Numbered from the stretch's first letter, positions 26,698-37,001 are shown. The stretch is DNA of 64,000 nt from RYN-230 sp963782185 (GCA_963782185.1 CAWAJB010000007.1:310001-374000); one strand, 5' to 3'. A program made the numbers and translations. Notes: a model not told the origin generated them from the sequence alone.

Positions 26698-27321
26698 TTA
26701 CTGCGGCAGCTCCGTCCCGGCCTGCTCCGCCACCATGTACCGGGCGTACCAGTCGGGCCAGTTCGCGTCGGCCTCGCCGATGCGCTTCTCGTGTTCGCCA
26801 TGGGCGGCCGAAGCGCGCCGCATCGCGTCGGCCAGGTCGCTTGCGGAGCCGAACGAAGTCACGGCAGGGTCGACGCGCCCGGGAAGCCGGGTCGTGACTT
26901 CCTGAAACAGCCAGCTGTTGCCGTCGGGGTCGCTGAACGAGACGAACGACCCGTAGCTGGCATCCTCGGGCGCGGGGCCGCTGACGCGACCGTTCGCGCC
27001 TTGGTGCTGGAACCGAGCGCCGGGCGCCCCTTCATGGAACACGTCGCTGACCTCGATACCGCGGGCGGCGAGCTCGGCGCGTGCCGCCTCGATGTCGGAG
27101 ACGATCAGGTACAGGTCCTGGACGGAGCCGGGCACGGCCGACGTGACGCCCGTGCCGAATTGGATCGAGCACCCAGAGCCCGGAGGTGTGAGCTGGACGA
27201 TGCGGAAGTTGTCACCAGCGGCGTGGTCGGCGTCGAGTCTCCAGCCGAGGCTGCCGTAGAACTCCTTCGCACGGTCGACATCCGAGACAGGAATGACAAT
27301 CACCTCGAGCTTCTCGTCCAC
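26698..27321 (-). CDS. VOC family protein (glyoxalase/bleomycin-resistance-like)
   Basis: A 207-residue protein. The first beta-alpha-beta-beta-beta unit is LEVIVIPVSDVDRAKEFYGS, and the second ends SYGSFVSFSDPDGNSWLFQE, the usual last strand with its metal-ligand glutamate. A C-terminal extension of about 60 residues (residues 145-207, ANWPDWYARYMVAEQAGTEL) is longer than typical VOC proteins; similar tails occur in actinobacterial members. GTG at 27321 has GGGAGAGG upstream. The reaction (isomerase, lyase or ring-cleaving dioxygenase) cannot be told. Confidence 0.85.
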   Translation of the reverse strand: MDEKLEVIVIPVSDVDRAKEFYGSLGWRLDADHAAGDNFRIVQLTPPGSGCSIQFGTGVTSAVPGSVQDLYLIVSDIEAARAELAARGIEVSDVFHEGAPGARFQHQGANGRVSGPAPEDASYGSFVSFSDPDGNSWLFQEVTTRLPGRVDPAVTSFGSASDLADAMRRASAAHGEHEKRIGEADANWPDWYARYMVAEQAGTELPQ

Positions 27322-27531
27322 GATGCCGGTTCCTCTCCCTGTGCTGCCAGCGGCCTGTATCGACGCCTCGGTGCCGGTGCTACCAGGGTCGATTCTGGCA
27401 TCCACCCTCGCGCCACGCATCTCACAAGTCCCACAATTCTCACCAGATGGGCCGGGAAATTCTCACGGCGGGGCAGTGACAGTATGCGGCGACCGCATCA
27501 CTTGCCGCCGGCCAGCAGATCGCCGTCGGCC

Positions 27532-27927
27532 TCAGCCGGAGCGGTCCGACAACGGCTCGGCCAGCGCCGCCCGCCACTGGGGCGGGTCGAAGGGGTCGGC
27601 AAAGTACTGGGTCTCATGGGCGACGAAGCCGCCCGAGAACTCCATGATGCTCACCGAGTCGGAGGGCACGCCGTCGTAGCTGATCACGCACTCGCTCACC
27701 CACACGTCCCCGCCGCCGGTGATCCGGAGCACGGTAAAGTGCCGGTCCGCCGGATGGCCACCGCGTTGCGCCGCAATGGTCGCGCGGCCCCGGAACCGTT
27801 CCCCGGATTGCGGGTAATCCAAGATCGCGTCCACCGCGTAGATGGCGTGCTCGGCCGCACTGTCCCCCTGCTCGGAGGCCCGCCAATGCTCCATGATCCT
27901 GGCCCTGACCTGAGCGTCAGCTTCCAT
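27532..27927 (-). CDS. SnoaL-like / nuclear transport factor 2 family protein
   Basis: A 131-residue cone-shaped alpha+beta protein. The helix VRARIMEHWRASEQGDSAAE is followed by HAIYAVDAILDYPQSGERFR, and the closing strands are VWVSECVISYDGVPSDSVSI and MEFSGGFVAHETQYFADPFD. This is the SnoaL/NTF2 plan, used by polyketide cyclases and ketosteroid isomerase-like enzymes as well as by non-catalytic binding proteins. No biosynthetic partner lies nearby. Confidence 0.82.
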   Translation of the reverse strand: MEADAQVRARIMEHWRASEQGDSAAEHAIYAVDAILDYPQSGERFRGRATIAAQRGGHPADRHFTVLRITGGGDVWVSECVISYDGVPSDSVSIMEFSGGFVAHETQYFADPFDPPQWRAALAEPLSDRSG

Positions 27928-28237
27928 CGTCTCGCTCCTCGAGCCCGGCGGCGCGCTTCACCGGCCACGCCTGGAACCGTTATTGTTTCGTCGCCATCGA
28001 AGCTATCCCAGCCGCCGCAGCAGCAGGAAGCGACCACCGCGTGGCCCAGCCGGTCACCTGACCTGGTGCAGTCGGCGCTGCCCACAGAGCCGGGGGGACG
28101 CCGCCGCCGCCGTACGGGACGGGCCTCCGGCGCTGCGTGATGGGGCCTTCGGGTCAGGTTGCGGTGTGCCGGGCGTATTCTCGTGTTCGCGGGTCGGGGG
28201 CCGTGAGCGGATGCCGGGTGTCGCGGAAGGATGCGCC

Positions 28238-29071
28238 GTGGCTGATGAGACAGCAGGTGAGCGGCCGGGATCCGCTGCGGCCGACCAGGCAGCCAAGATC
28301 GATACCAGTGTCGCGCACCCTGCCCGCGTGTACGACTACTGGTTGGGCGGCAAGGACAATTACGCAGCTGACCGCGAGGCGGCTGAGCGGGTCCTGGCCG
28401 TCACGCCGGGATTGCGGTTCCGGGTCCGGGCGAACCGGGCGTTCCTGGTCCGGGCCGTCCGTTACCTGGCCGGCGAAGCGGGAATCCGGCAATTCCTCGA
28501 CATCGGCACCGGCATTCCGTCGGCGAACAACACCCATCAGGTGGCCCAGGCGGCCGCGCCGGAGGCACGGATCGTTTACGTCGATAACGATCCGATCGTG
28601 CTCGCCCACGCACGGGCGCTGCTGGCCAGCGGCCCGCAGGGTTCCACCCAGTACGTCCACGGCGATCTGCGTGACTGGGTCCCTATCGTGCGGGCAGCAG
28701 CGGAGACGCTGGACCTGGCCCAGCCGACGGCCCTGATGCTGCTCGGAGTCCTGCACCTCGTCCAGGACAGCGAGGATCCGTACCGGATCGTGACCGGGCT
28801 GATGGCTGCGCTCGCGCCGGGCAGTTACCTGGTGATCTCCCACCCGGCCAGTGACATCCACCCCGGGCAGGCCGAGGCTCAGAAACGCTATAACGAGCGC
28901 GTGTCCACTCCGCAGACCCTCCGGACGCGGGACGAGGTCGCCCGTTTTTTCGCCGGGCTGGACCTGGTCCCTCCGGGCCTCGTCTATGTCCACACCTGGC
29001 GGCCGGGCCCCGGGGACCTCGCCCCCGCGGGTGCCGCATCAGCCTACGGAGGCGTCGCCCGCAAGAGCTGA
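28238..29071 (+). CDS. SAM-dependent methyltransferase (YDYxLGGKDN family)
   Basis: A 277-residue protein. The N-terminal signature HPARVYDYWLGGKDNYAADR is followed by NRAFLVRAVRYLAGEAGIRQ, the SAM-binding motif FLDIGTGIPSANNTHQVAQ, and a C-terminal motif LDLVPPGLVYVHTWRP. This family is expanded in actinobacteria and annotated as a methyltransferase, with few characterised members. The GTG at 28238 has AAGGA 8 nt upstream. A truncated paralogue lies at 13270-13494. Confidence 0.88.
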   Translation: MADETAGERPGSAAADQAAKIDTSVAHPARVYDYWLGGKDNYAADREAAERVLAVTPGLRFRVRANRAFLVRAVRYLAGEAGIRQFLDIGTGIPSANNTHQVAQAAAPEARIVYVDNDPIVLAHARALLASGPQGSTQYVHGDLRDWVPIVRAAAETLDLAQPTALMLLGVLHLVQDSEDPYRIVTGLMAALAPGSYLVISHPASDIHPGQAEAQKRYNERVSTPQTLRTRDEVARFFAGLDLVPPGLVYVHTWRPGPGDLAPAGAASAYGGVARKS

Positions 29072-29120
29072 CCGCCCGCCTCGGGTAGGAGTGCTGTGGC
29101 CGGACACAGGCCCAGCGAGC

Positions 29121-30545
29121 CTAGGCTTCGGACATCAGCGCAGTGAACAGCCGCGCGTAGCGCAGCAGGTGCACGTCGCCCACGTAGTTCTCGCGGATAT
29201 GCGCCTGAGCGGCATGTCCCATCCGGCCGGCTTCGCCCGGGTCCTCGAGTAGCCGTCGTACCGCCGCCCCGAAGGCTTCCAGGTCCCGGGAGTCGGGCAG
29301 GAGTATGCCGGTGCCGGGGACGACCTGGTCGATTATCCCGCCGACTGCTGACCCGACGACTGGCCGCTGTTTCCACATGCCCTCGGCAACGGTCAGCCCG
29401 AAGCCCTCGGCCAGGCTCTTTTGCGAGATGACGGTGGCGCTCCGCTGGATCGCGTTGACCATGGCGGCGTTTTCGTCGACGTCGTCCAGCGGAAGGGTGA
29501 CCAGCAGAACCCGGGCACGAGCCGCATCCGGAAGATCGCGCCACTGCAGCAGGCAGTCTCCGAAAACGGCCACCCCTTCCGGGTCATCGGTCACCCCGGC
29601 GACTGCCGGACCGGCCAGCACGAGGTACCCGTTGCCACCGGGGGCGACGTACTGAGCGAAGCCATGCATGACTCCGGACATGTCCTTGAGCTGATCCCAC
29701 CGGGAAACCTGAACCACCAGCGGGTCATCGGGGCCGGGGCGCCCTTCGCCGGTGATCCTCGCAGTCCGGGTAACGGCGCCCGTGCTGCCGTCGCTGCGCA
29801 AGAAGCTCGTCTGCCCCTCCGGCGGGACATCGTCCAGCACGCCGATCGTGGCCAGGATGCCCCGCACAGTCTCATCGTCGAGATGCTGGTTCTTCGGGGA
29901 AAACGGATCGATCGACGGCGGTATGACCCAAACCTTCTCACCCGGAACCCACGGTGGCACATACTCGCGGCGACTGAATACGTAGGCGTTCGCGGAGGGC
30001 AGGTGCGGCCGCAGAAAGCTCCACCCCGCCCGGGTGGCGTCGTTTTCCCAATCCACGCCGATATGGCAGCGCCACGCCACCCGTGCGCCCGCCGCCGCCA
30101 GCACCTCGGCCAGCCCGGCGGTCTGCGGGTCGTGCAGCAGAACCAGATCCCCCGGCCGTATCTGGTCGAGCAGTTCGACGGCGTTCGCGGCGAGTATCCG
30201 CGCGTAATGACTGGCGGCACCCCCGCTGAGTGGGCCACCCGCGACCTCGCCATGGATCTGATTGTGCAGGCGCTTGGTGATCAGGAAGAACTCGGCATCA
30301 CCGCTGATCACCCTCCAGCGGACCTGGATATCGAGATCTTGGACGTAGCCGACGAGCACCTGCAGCATCTCTGCCACCCCGCCGCCGACCGCGGTCGAAC
30401 TGACATTCCAGACGGTACGGCCGGCCAGTTGCTGCCGGAACTGGTCAGCCGCCTCGGCCAGCCGGGCCTGCCGCTCGCTGCCGATAACCTCCCCCAGCCG
30501 GGCGAGAGGGCGCCCTGGCACGTGCACCGATCTCACCAGGCTCAC
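29121..30545 (-). CDS. GT4 glycosyltransferase, trehalose synthase (TreT)-like
   Basis: A 474-residue GT-B enzyme. The N-terminal glycine-rich loop is WNVSSTAVGGGVAEML, with LVLLHDPQTAGLAEVL behind it. The C-terminal domain has PLVVQVSRWDQLKDMSGVMH and the donor-binding block SQKSLAEGFGLTVAEGMWK (an E-x7-E motif), then RPVVGSAVGGI. This order matches TreT, which joins NDP-glucose and glucose to trehalose. The N-terminus (LVRSVHVPGRPLARLGEVIG) is typical of actinobacterial homologues. A STAS-domain gene lies 37 bp upstream and may share its transcript. Confidence 0.8.
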   Translation of the reverse strand: MSLVRSVHVPGRPLARLGEVIGSERQARLAEAADQFRQQLAGRTVWNVSSTAVGGGVAEMLQVLVGYVQDLDIQVRWRVISGDAEFFLITKRLHNQIHGEVAGGPLSGGAASHYARILAANAVELLDQIRPGDLVLLHDPQTAGLAEVLAAAGARVAWRCHIGVDWENDATRAGWSFLRPHLPSANAYVFSRREYVPPWVPGEKVWVIPPSIDPFSPKNQHLDDETVRGILATIGVLDDVPPEGQTSFLRSDGSTGAVTRTARITGEGRPGPDDPLVVQVSRWDQLKDMSGVMHGFAQYVAPGGNGYLVLAGPAVAGVTDDPEGVAVFGDCLLQWRDLPDAARARVLLVTLPLDDVDENAAMVNAIQRSATVISQKSLAEGFGLTVAEGMWKQRPVVGSAVGGIIDQVVPGTGILLPDSRDLEAFGAAVRRLLEDPGEAGRMGHAAQAHIRENYVGDVHLLRYARLFTALMSEA

Positions 30546-30582
30546 CTTCGGCTCCTCTCTGAGGGCAATCCCACCTTGGTGG

Positions 30583-30939
30583 CTAGCCCCCCGTAAAGCA
30601 ACACTTCACGTGGGGCGTCTCGGGAAGAAGGCTGGCGCGCGCCAGGGATAACCGGGTGACGAGGAGCTCGTCGAGTCCCAGCACCCCGGTCAGCCTCCGC
30701 ACCGCCCAGCTGGGTGACCGCAAGGTGAGCGACCCGCCGCCGTCGACAGCCCGCTGCCGGGCGGCGAGCAGCACGCCGATCCCCGATGCGTCCATGAACG
30801 TGACCGCGGACATGTCAACTTCCAGGTGTGCCGGGCCGGGCCCGGTGACCAGGGCGTCCTGCATGGCCTGAGAGGTGGCGATGTCGATATCGCCAGAAAT
30901 GATGACAGTGACTACCAGGGAAATCGGGATGCCGGTCAC
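30583..30939 (-). CDS. STAS domain anti-anti-sigma factor
   Basis: A 118-residue STAS protein. ISGDIDIATSQAMQDALV is followed by HLEVDMSAVTFMDASGIGVL, where the serine in MDASGIG is the residue anti-sigma kinases phosphorylate, and then GGSLTLRSPSWAVRRLTGVL. The GTG at 30939 has GAGAGG 8 nt upstream; the frame is open to 30957. Such proteins release a sigma factor from its anti-sigma partner. No RsbW-like kinase lies next to it, so its partner is elsewhere. It precedes the TreT-like gene, consistent with stress control of trehalose synthesis (inference). Confidence 0.87.
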   Translation of the reverse strand: MTGIPISLVVTVIISGDIDIATSQAMQDALVTGPGPAHLEVDMSAVTFMDASGIGVLLAARQRAVDGGGSLTLRSPSWAVRRLTGVLGLDELLVTRLSLARASLLPETPHVKCCFTGG

Positions 30940-31340
30940 AGGTGATGCCTCTCGCACTTGTCCAGCGCGGTGGCGGCGAGGTCCTGACCCCCCTGGGCGG
31001 AGACTCTATACCTTACGGAGAGCACGCGGGTGATAGCAGCATGCAAAGGGCACTACGAAAAAACTTAGCTTGCTGCCGACGTTAGTCATCATCGGGCGAT
31101 TCGTGGATGAGCTGGACGTCGTAGGAGGCGCCAGCCTCGTCCCGGCCAGCATTACGCAGGCAGAACCAGGGTCGGTCATGCGCGAGCGGGCCACCCGGCC
31201 CGGTTCTCTGATCTTGGCTCATTCCGGTGCTCGGGGGCCGTTGCCATCTTCCGGTGGCGGGTTGCCGTGAGTTCCGCCGGAATGGTGCGGCAGGCTCGCG
31301 TGCTGTGCCACGCCGGCCTGCTGCGGGGAGGCGGGACGAG
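30940..31340. other. Intergenic gap between divergent genes
   Basis: A 400-bp gap that should hold the promoters of the STAS/TreT-like unit and of the response-regulator fusion. A minus-strand 46-codon frame at 31082-31222 (from MSQDQRTGPGGPLAHD) is open but lacks a ribosome-binding site. I see no repeat or RNA gene. Confidence 0.4.
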
Positions 31341-32961
31341 ATGGCTACATCAGCCGCCATCGCCACCGCTGCGAATGAGGAGATGGCCACGGCCGTGCGC
31401 GGTGAAACTGCCGGGCCACAGGCGGCCATCGTCGTCGTCTGCCGCGAGACCAGCGCCCGGGAGATCCTCACCCTGGAGCTATCCAAGCGGTATGGCGCTG
31501 ACTATCAGATCGCCGTCTGCCATAGGCCCGCGGAAGTGGGCGCCCGGATGCGGGACCTGGCGGCGGCCGGCCTGCCAGTTGCACTGGTCATTGGGGGGGT
31601 CGGTGCGCAGGACCCGGATGGCGTCGAGGTGCTTGCCGCCGTCCGCCAGATCGACCCGGCGGCACTTCGCGTAGCCGCGGTTCGCTGGGGGGACTGGGAA
31701 TCGGTGCGGTCCATCTTCGTACTGGAACTACGTGACCTATTGACCCGCCACCGGGTCCCAGTCGGCTTTTATGACGCCGCGTCCGAACACGGCCGGCAGT
31801 TGCTGCACGAACTCGGCCGGCAGTTGCTGCACGAACTCGGCCTGCAGTCGCCGGAACTGCCGGTGGTCGAGATCCTGTTCGGGCTGGAGCAGACAACGCT
31901 GGTCAACCCCTCCAACCCCCAGATCGCTGATGCCTTCGGCATCATGACACCGATGTCCGCCGAGGAGATCTTCGACGTGGCGATAGTCGGCGCAGGGCCC
32001 GCCGGGCTTGCTGCCGCCGTCTACGCGTCCTCCGAGGGCCTGCGGACCGTGGTTGTCGAGCATGAGGCCGTCGGCGGCCAGGCGGGGACCAGCTCGATGA
32101 TCCGCAACTACCCAGGCTTTTCCCAGGGCATCAGTGGGTCCAGGCTGGCCCAGGAGACCTGGCAGCAGGCCTGGACCCTTCTTGTACATGCGCCAGGTGG
32201 AGGGCCTGTCGAGCGAGGATAGCCTCTACCGGCTGCGGTTCTCCGGCGGCGGGGTTCTCACCTCACGCACCGTGGTCATCGCGACCGGCGCCGCCTACCG
32301 GCGGCTCGGCATCGCAAACGTTGAGGCGCTGCAGGGCCGCGGGGTCTTCTACGGCGCCGCGGCCAGCGAGGCACCGGCCATGCGCGGGCGGGACGTGTTC
32401 GTTGCCGGCGGCGGCAACTCCGCCGGGCAGACCGCGCTGCACATGGCCAAGTGGGCCAACCGGGTGACGGTCCTGGTACGCGGTCATTCGCTGGCCGACA
32501 GCATGTCCGACTACCTCCTCCGCGAGATCGACGCTACCCCGAACGTGGACGTCTGCTACCGCCTGCGGGTGGCCGACGCTATCGGCACCAGCCATCCCGA
32601 ATCCCTGGCACTGGAAGACACTGCCACCGGGGCGCGGCGGAGCGTCCCCGCTGACGCCCTGTTCATCCTCATCGGTTCGCAGCCGCGGACGCAATGGCTC
32701 GGCGAGAGCCTCGCACGCGACCAGCGGGGGTTCATCCTTACCGGACCAGACCTGCCGGGCGACACCACCGCCCACTGGCACCCGGGCCGGCCGCCGCTGC
32801 CGCTGGAGACGAGCTTGCCCGGGGTGTTCGCGGCCGGTGACGTGCGCTGGGGATCAGTCAAGAGGGTCGCGTCCGCGGTGGGCGAGGGTGCGGTCACCAT
32901 CCCCCTGATCCATCGCTACCTGGAAACCATGACGGCCGCATCGGCCGCCGCAGGCCGGTAA
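31341..32961 (+). pseudogene. Fused response regulator/thioredoxin-reductase-like flavoprotein, frameshifted
   Basis: An N-terminal receiver-like domain (about residues 30-150: AAIVVVCRETSAREILTLEL, then GVEVLAAVRQIDPAALRVAA) leads to an FAD domain with DVAIVGAGPAGLAAAVYAS and VVEHEAVGGQAGTSSMIRNY. The frame breaks at about 32180 after WQQAWT and resumes one frame over at FLYMRQVEGLSSEDS. It continues with the NADPH site VFVAGGGNSAGQTALHMAKW and the FAD tail LPGVFAAGDVRWGSVKRVAS. The join lacks about three residues, so a deletion of 8 nt is likely. A perfect 24-bp tandem duplication lies at 31791-31838. Intact relatives are redox-linked regulators of unknown output. Confidence 0.8.
31791..31838 (+). 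repeat. Perfect 24-bp tandem duplication within the receiver-reductase linker
   Basis: Units at 31791-31814 and 31815-31838 are identical, with a partial third copy after. They encode GRQLLHEL twice in frame, so the linker helix is lengthened by one 8-residue step. Confidence 0.9.
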
Positions 32962-33541
32962 CGCCCCCGACGGTAGTCCGCCTGATGCGCTGCGGGGCCG
33001 GGATTCGACGCAGAGGCGGAGCACGTCTCCCTTCACGAGGCCGCTCTGCGAGCGATCCGGCGCAGTCGCCCGCGAGCTCGCGCACACCGATCGCGTGCAC
33101 GAGCCACTGCCGGCGCACCCCGGGACTGCCACAGGCGGCGGGTCCTACCACGGGTGTCGCGCATCACCCATGCCCGCGGCGTCCCGTGCAGCTGCGAGCG
33201 GGCCGGCGGAGTGCTATCTCACCCAAATTCGGTACCAGTATGGCCCTTGACTGCGCTGCCTCATTCAGCTCATCCCGTTCGGGCGGGTGCGGCACTGTTG
33301 CGGTGCTCAGCGCTCGGTGCCCGTCCGGGCCAGGATCTGGAACTGCTGGATGGGAGGCAACGACTACTAACCCATTGACCAGGAAGCCGCCGATGAGCGG
33401 CAGCCTGCCTCGGGGCCATGCGGGGCTGTGGTCCGCTGGTTGGCCTGCGGATCACCGAGGACCAGGCAGGCGCCGTCGCCAGCTGCGCAGGTGGTGGGCC
33501 AGTTCTTTGTCTTGCCCGAACCTGGCCCGGGGTGAGATCTT
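32962..33541. other. Intergenic region, no gene seen
   Basis: A 580-bp stretch between the flavoprotein and the secreted peptidase. The open frames here are arginine/serine/proline-rich GC artefacts without ribosome-binding sites or family motifs. I found no repeat, tRNA or clear promoter. Confidence 0.4.
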
Positions 33542-35638
33542 GTGCGCATGTCGCATGTGCCGCCCTTGGCGGGGTTCATTGGCAAGGCTGCCGCGGGCGC
33601 GGTGGCCGTCGCAGTCCTCGGTTCCGGCCAGGCTTCCGCGAGTTCCAAGCCGCCGGGGGCGAGAGGCGGCCCGGCGGCCACGGCCCAGTCCGCCGCCGCG
33701 GCGCTGCCGGGCTCCACGGCGCAGCGCCACCCGATCCGGGTCGGCACGGTGACGATCCCGCCGTGCAAGGTCTCGCGCCTGGCCTGGTGCACCAGGATCA
33801 GTGTGCCGCTGGATTACCGGGACCCGGCCGCCGGCCATATCAAGCTGGGATTCCAGTGGTACCCGGCGACCAGCGGCACGGCAGTGGGAACGATCCTCGC
33901 CGTCCAGGGTGGCCCCGGCTTCCCGACCACTGACTACGCGGCGGACTACCGGGGGACGTTCCGCCCGCTGCTGGCCCGGCGCAACCTGCTCCTGGTCAAC
34001 CTGCGCGGCACCGGGAATTCCTCGGCGTTCCTCTGCAAGCCACTGCAGCGCTGGAAGACCGCCGACGGCATCGCCGCCTACACGATCGACACCGGCAGGT
34101 GCGGCCAGCAGTTGGACCACACCCGCAAGCTTCCAGGCGGTGGGTACGTGCAGGCCAGCGACCTGTACACGACGGCGAACGCGGCCCGGGACGTGGCGCT
34201 GCTGCTGCGCAGGCTGCGAACCGGCCGGGTCGATTTCTACGGCGACTCCTACGGGACCTTCTTCGGCCAGGTGCTCACCGCGCGGTACGCGAAGATGCTC
34301 CGCTCGGCGACACTGGACGCCGCCTACCCGGTCAGCGGGAAGGACCCGTTTTACCCGCAGACGATCCTGACCGCGAGGCGCGCGTTCGACATCTCGTGCT
34401 TGCGCAGCGTCGCCTGCGACCGGGCCGCGCCCGGGTCGGTGTGGGCGCGACTGAGCGTTCTGGCCGCGTACCTGCGCCGCCACCCGGTCACCGGCCGGAC
34501 GAGAGACCCGTTCGGCCACAAGGTCACCGAACGTGTCACCACGGTCAAGCTGTCCGAGATGGTCAACGACGCCGGTTCCGACAGCGGTGTCTACCGGGAA
34601 CTTGACGCCGCCGGACGGGCGCTGCTGCGCGACCACGATCCCGGGCCCTTGCTGCGGCTGACCGGGCAGGACATCTATACCGGGGATTCAGGCCCGGTGC
34701 GGGAGTTCAACGATGGCCTCTACCAGGCCACGACCTGCCTGGACTATCCGCAGCCATTCAGCTACAGCCAGACCCCCGCCCAGCGCGCCGCGCAGTACGC
34801 GCGCACCGTCGCCGCGCTCCCGGCCGGCATGTTTGCCCCGTTTACCGTCCACGAGTGGGTCACCGAGCCGGAAGAGGAGTTCGACGCCTGCCTCGACTGG
34901 CCCGCCCCGGCTCACCCGGATCCGCCGATCACCACCCCGCCTCCCTACGCTCCGCGGAACCTGCCGGTGCTGGTGCTCTCCGGCGACCTCGACTCGCTCA
35001 CCACCCCGGCCGAGGGCCGCCAGACCGCCAGCGACATGGGCCCGTCCGCGCGCTGGATCCTGGTCCACAACGACACGCACGTCAACGCCATGGACGACCC
35101 GGTCGGCTGCGCCTCAGGACTGGTGCAGACCTTCATCAAGGATCCGGCCGCTCTGAAGCGGATGAACGCGTCCTGCGCAGAGCGGACACCTGAGGTCCGG
35201 GTCGTCGGCACCTTCCCCGCGACACTCCCCGGCGTCACGCCCGCCACCGCCGGGCCGGGTGACCAGGCCGGCCGCACCGGCCTGCGCTTGGCCGCCGTCG
35301 GCGCGGCCGCCGTCGGCGACGCGGTCTGGCGCTGGTACTACGGCGACGGCCTGAAGGGCTGGGGCCTGCGCGGCGGCACCTTCCGCTTCACCGGGAACGG
35401 CAGCCGCATCGGGATCCGCCTCGCCCGGGTGCGCTGGACGTCAGACACCCAGGTCAGCGGGACCGTCCGGTGGAACCAGGTCAGCGGCCAGATCCGGGCG
35501 CGGCTGACCATAGCCGGGCCAGGCGGGATCTCCGCCTCCATCAGGCTCCGGTACTCCGACTATGTCCGGCACTCGGTGGCATACCTGTCTGGCCACGACC
35601 AGGGCCAGCAGATCATCGCCACGATGCCTGCCCCGTGA
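33542..35638 (+). CDS. Secreted alpha/beta hydrolase, tripeptidyl aminopeptidase-like (S33)
   Basis: A 698-residue protein. A short signal peptide (FIGKAAAGAVAVAVLGSGQA, cleaved after ASA) leads to TRISVPLDYRDPAAGHIKLG and the oxyanion strand ILAVQGGPGFPTT, both S33 marks. Next come the nucleophile elbow YGDSYGTFFG (serine), the acid strand LVLSGDLDSLTTPAEG and the base in VHNDTHVNAM. Cysteine pairs near the C-terminus suit an exported enzyme. A final beta-rich region of about 110 residues (DGLKGWGLRGGTFRFTGNGS onward) is additional to the usual S33 length and may be a binding module. Predicted to release short peptides outside the cell. Confidence 0.85.
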   Translation: MRMSHVPPLAGFIGKAAAGAVAVAVLGSGQASASSKPPGARGGPAATAQSAAAALPGSTAQRHPIRVGTVTIPPCKVSRLAWCTRISVPLDYRDPAAGHIKLGFQWYPATSGTAVGTILAVQGGPGFPTTDYAADYRGTFRPLLARRNLLLVNLRGTGNSSAFLCKPLQRWKTADGIAAYTIDTGRCGQQLDHTRKLPGGGYVQASDLYTTANAARDVALLLRRLRTGRVDFYGDSYGTFFGQVLTARYAKMLRSATLDAAYPVSGKDPFYPQTILTARRAFDISCLRSVACDRAAPGSVWARLSVLAAYLRRHPVTGRTRDPFGHKVTERVTTVKLSEMVNDAGSDSGVYRELDAAGRALLRDHDPGPLLRLTGQDIYTGDSGPVREFNDGLYQATTCLDYPQPFSYSQTPAQRAAQYARTVAALPAGMFAPFTVHEWVTEPEEEFDACLDWPAPAHPDPPITTPPPYAPRNLPVLVLSGDLDSLTTPAEGRQTASDMGPSARWILVHNDTHVNAMDDPVGCASGLVQTFIKDPAALKRMNASCAERTPEVRVVGTFPATLPGVTPATAGPGDQAGRTGLRLAAVGAAAVGDAVWRWYYGDGLKGWGLRGGTFRFTGNGSRIGIRLARVRWTSDTQVSGTVRWNQVSGQIRARLTIAGPGGISASIRLRYSDYVRHSVAYLSGHDQGQQIIATMPAP

Positions 35639-35699
35639 AGTCTCGGTTGGCAGGATAGTTCCGCGCATTGGCGAAGATGCTACTTATCCAGGGCATGTG

Positions 35700-37001
35700 T
35701 CAACGCGGACGATGGGGAGATGACCACAGATCGGCTGCTTTGGCCCGCCCTCCCACGACAACAGGGCCCTGGGAGCCACGGTGAGGGGGCCACGAGGCGG
35801 ATGAGGGACCCCCGTGCCGATGCCTCAACCGGCGGAGCCGATCGAGAGAGTGCGGGTTGCTACCGGTGAATCCCTTCATCATCGAAGTGCCGTCCCGTCT
35901 TGGCCTGCGGCCCAGTTCGGCCGCATGGATGGTGGCAGACTGGATCGCGCCGAGCGGGCTTTGGCCACAGCGGACTTGGTAGGCGAACTGGCGGGCGTTG
36001 AGGCCGTGCGGGTAGATGCCGCAGTCGGTACCGAATGCGATGCGCACGCCGGCGGTCAGGCACTTGGTGAATCCTTCTCGCTGCGCGAGGGTGGTCTGGT
36101 CGTTCTTGGCGAGCACGTCGGCACGCCAGCCCTATTCGCGGCCGGTCTCGGCGATGTAGTCACCGTTATAGACGTCGGCGACCAGGAACGTCCCGGCAGT
36201 GGCCATCATCTGGATGGAGTCATCGTCCATGAGCGAGCCGTGCTCGATGGAGCGCACGCCGGCGCGGACGGCGCGCTTGATGCCCTCGGCGCCGTGCGCG
36301 TGAGCGGCGACATCCGCGCCGGAAAGTGACGCTTCCTCGACGGCGGCCCGGATCTGTTCCTCGGTGAACTCGGGGGCGCCAGGCCTGCCTCCCGGTGCCA
36401 TGACAGCGTCGGTAGCGATCAGTTTCACGAAGTCCGCGCCGCCGTGCAGCACGCGGCGTACTGCCCGGCGTATGTCATCGACTGAGTCGGCCACCCCCAC
36501 CCGGAACTCGTACGGCACGACCGCATCGACGTCGGGGGCCAGGCCGGTAATGTCACCTCCCCCGCCGGAACAGGTCACGTACGCTCCGGCGACCCGCATG
36601 CGGGGGCCAGCCACCCAGCCGTCGTCGATGGCATCGCGCAGCGCGACATCGACGAAGGCGCGGAACGTGCCCACATCACGCACGGTGGTGAAGCCAGCCA
36701 GCAGGGTGGCCCGCGCATTGCGCGCACCCGACAGCGCCTCCTGGGCGCCGGTCCGCGCCAGCAGTTCCGCGTAGCCGTGGCCACTGTCGGTCTCGCCGAC
36801 CAGGTGAGTGTGACAGTCGATCATGCCGGGCAGCACCGTCTGGCCCGGCAGGTCCACGAAGACAGGACCGTCGGCCGGTGCATCGCCAGCGGCGACAACA
36901 CCGGCGATGCGGCGGCCATCGACGACGACAGCGCGGTCCTGCAGCAGGTCCCCCGTCACCACATCGAGCAGCAGGTGAGGACGGATTACCGTCCGCATGG
37001 A
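35700..37001 (-). pseudogene. Amidohydrolase with amber stop and lost C-terminus
   Basis: The metal-dependent hydrolase opens with TVIRPHLLLDVVTGDLLQDR and has the first metal site in LPGMIDCHTHLVG, a lysine in GGADFVKLIATD, AAHAHGAEGIKRAV and RSIEHGSLMDDD. At 36132-36134 a TAG interrupts the frame (ETGRE, stop, GWRADVLAKND). The same frame then continues to the last metal aspartate in IAFGTDCGIYPHG and to SATIHAAELGR. After that it leaves the family pattern, so the usual closing 60-70 residues of beta-sandwich are missing. The family includes imidazolonepropionase-like and Xaa-Pro dipeptidase enzymes. Confidence 0.8.
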
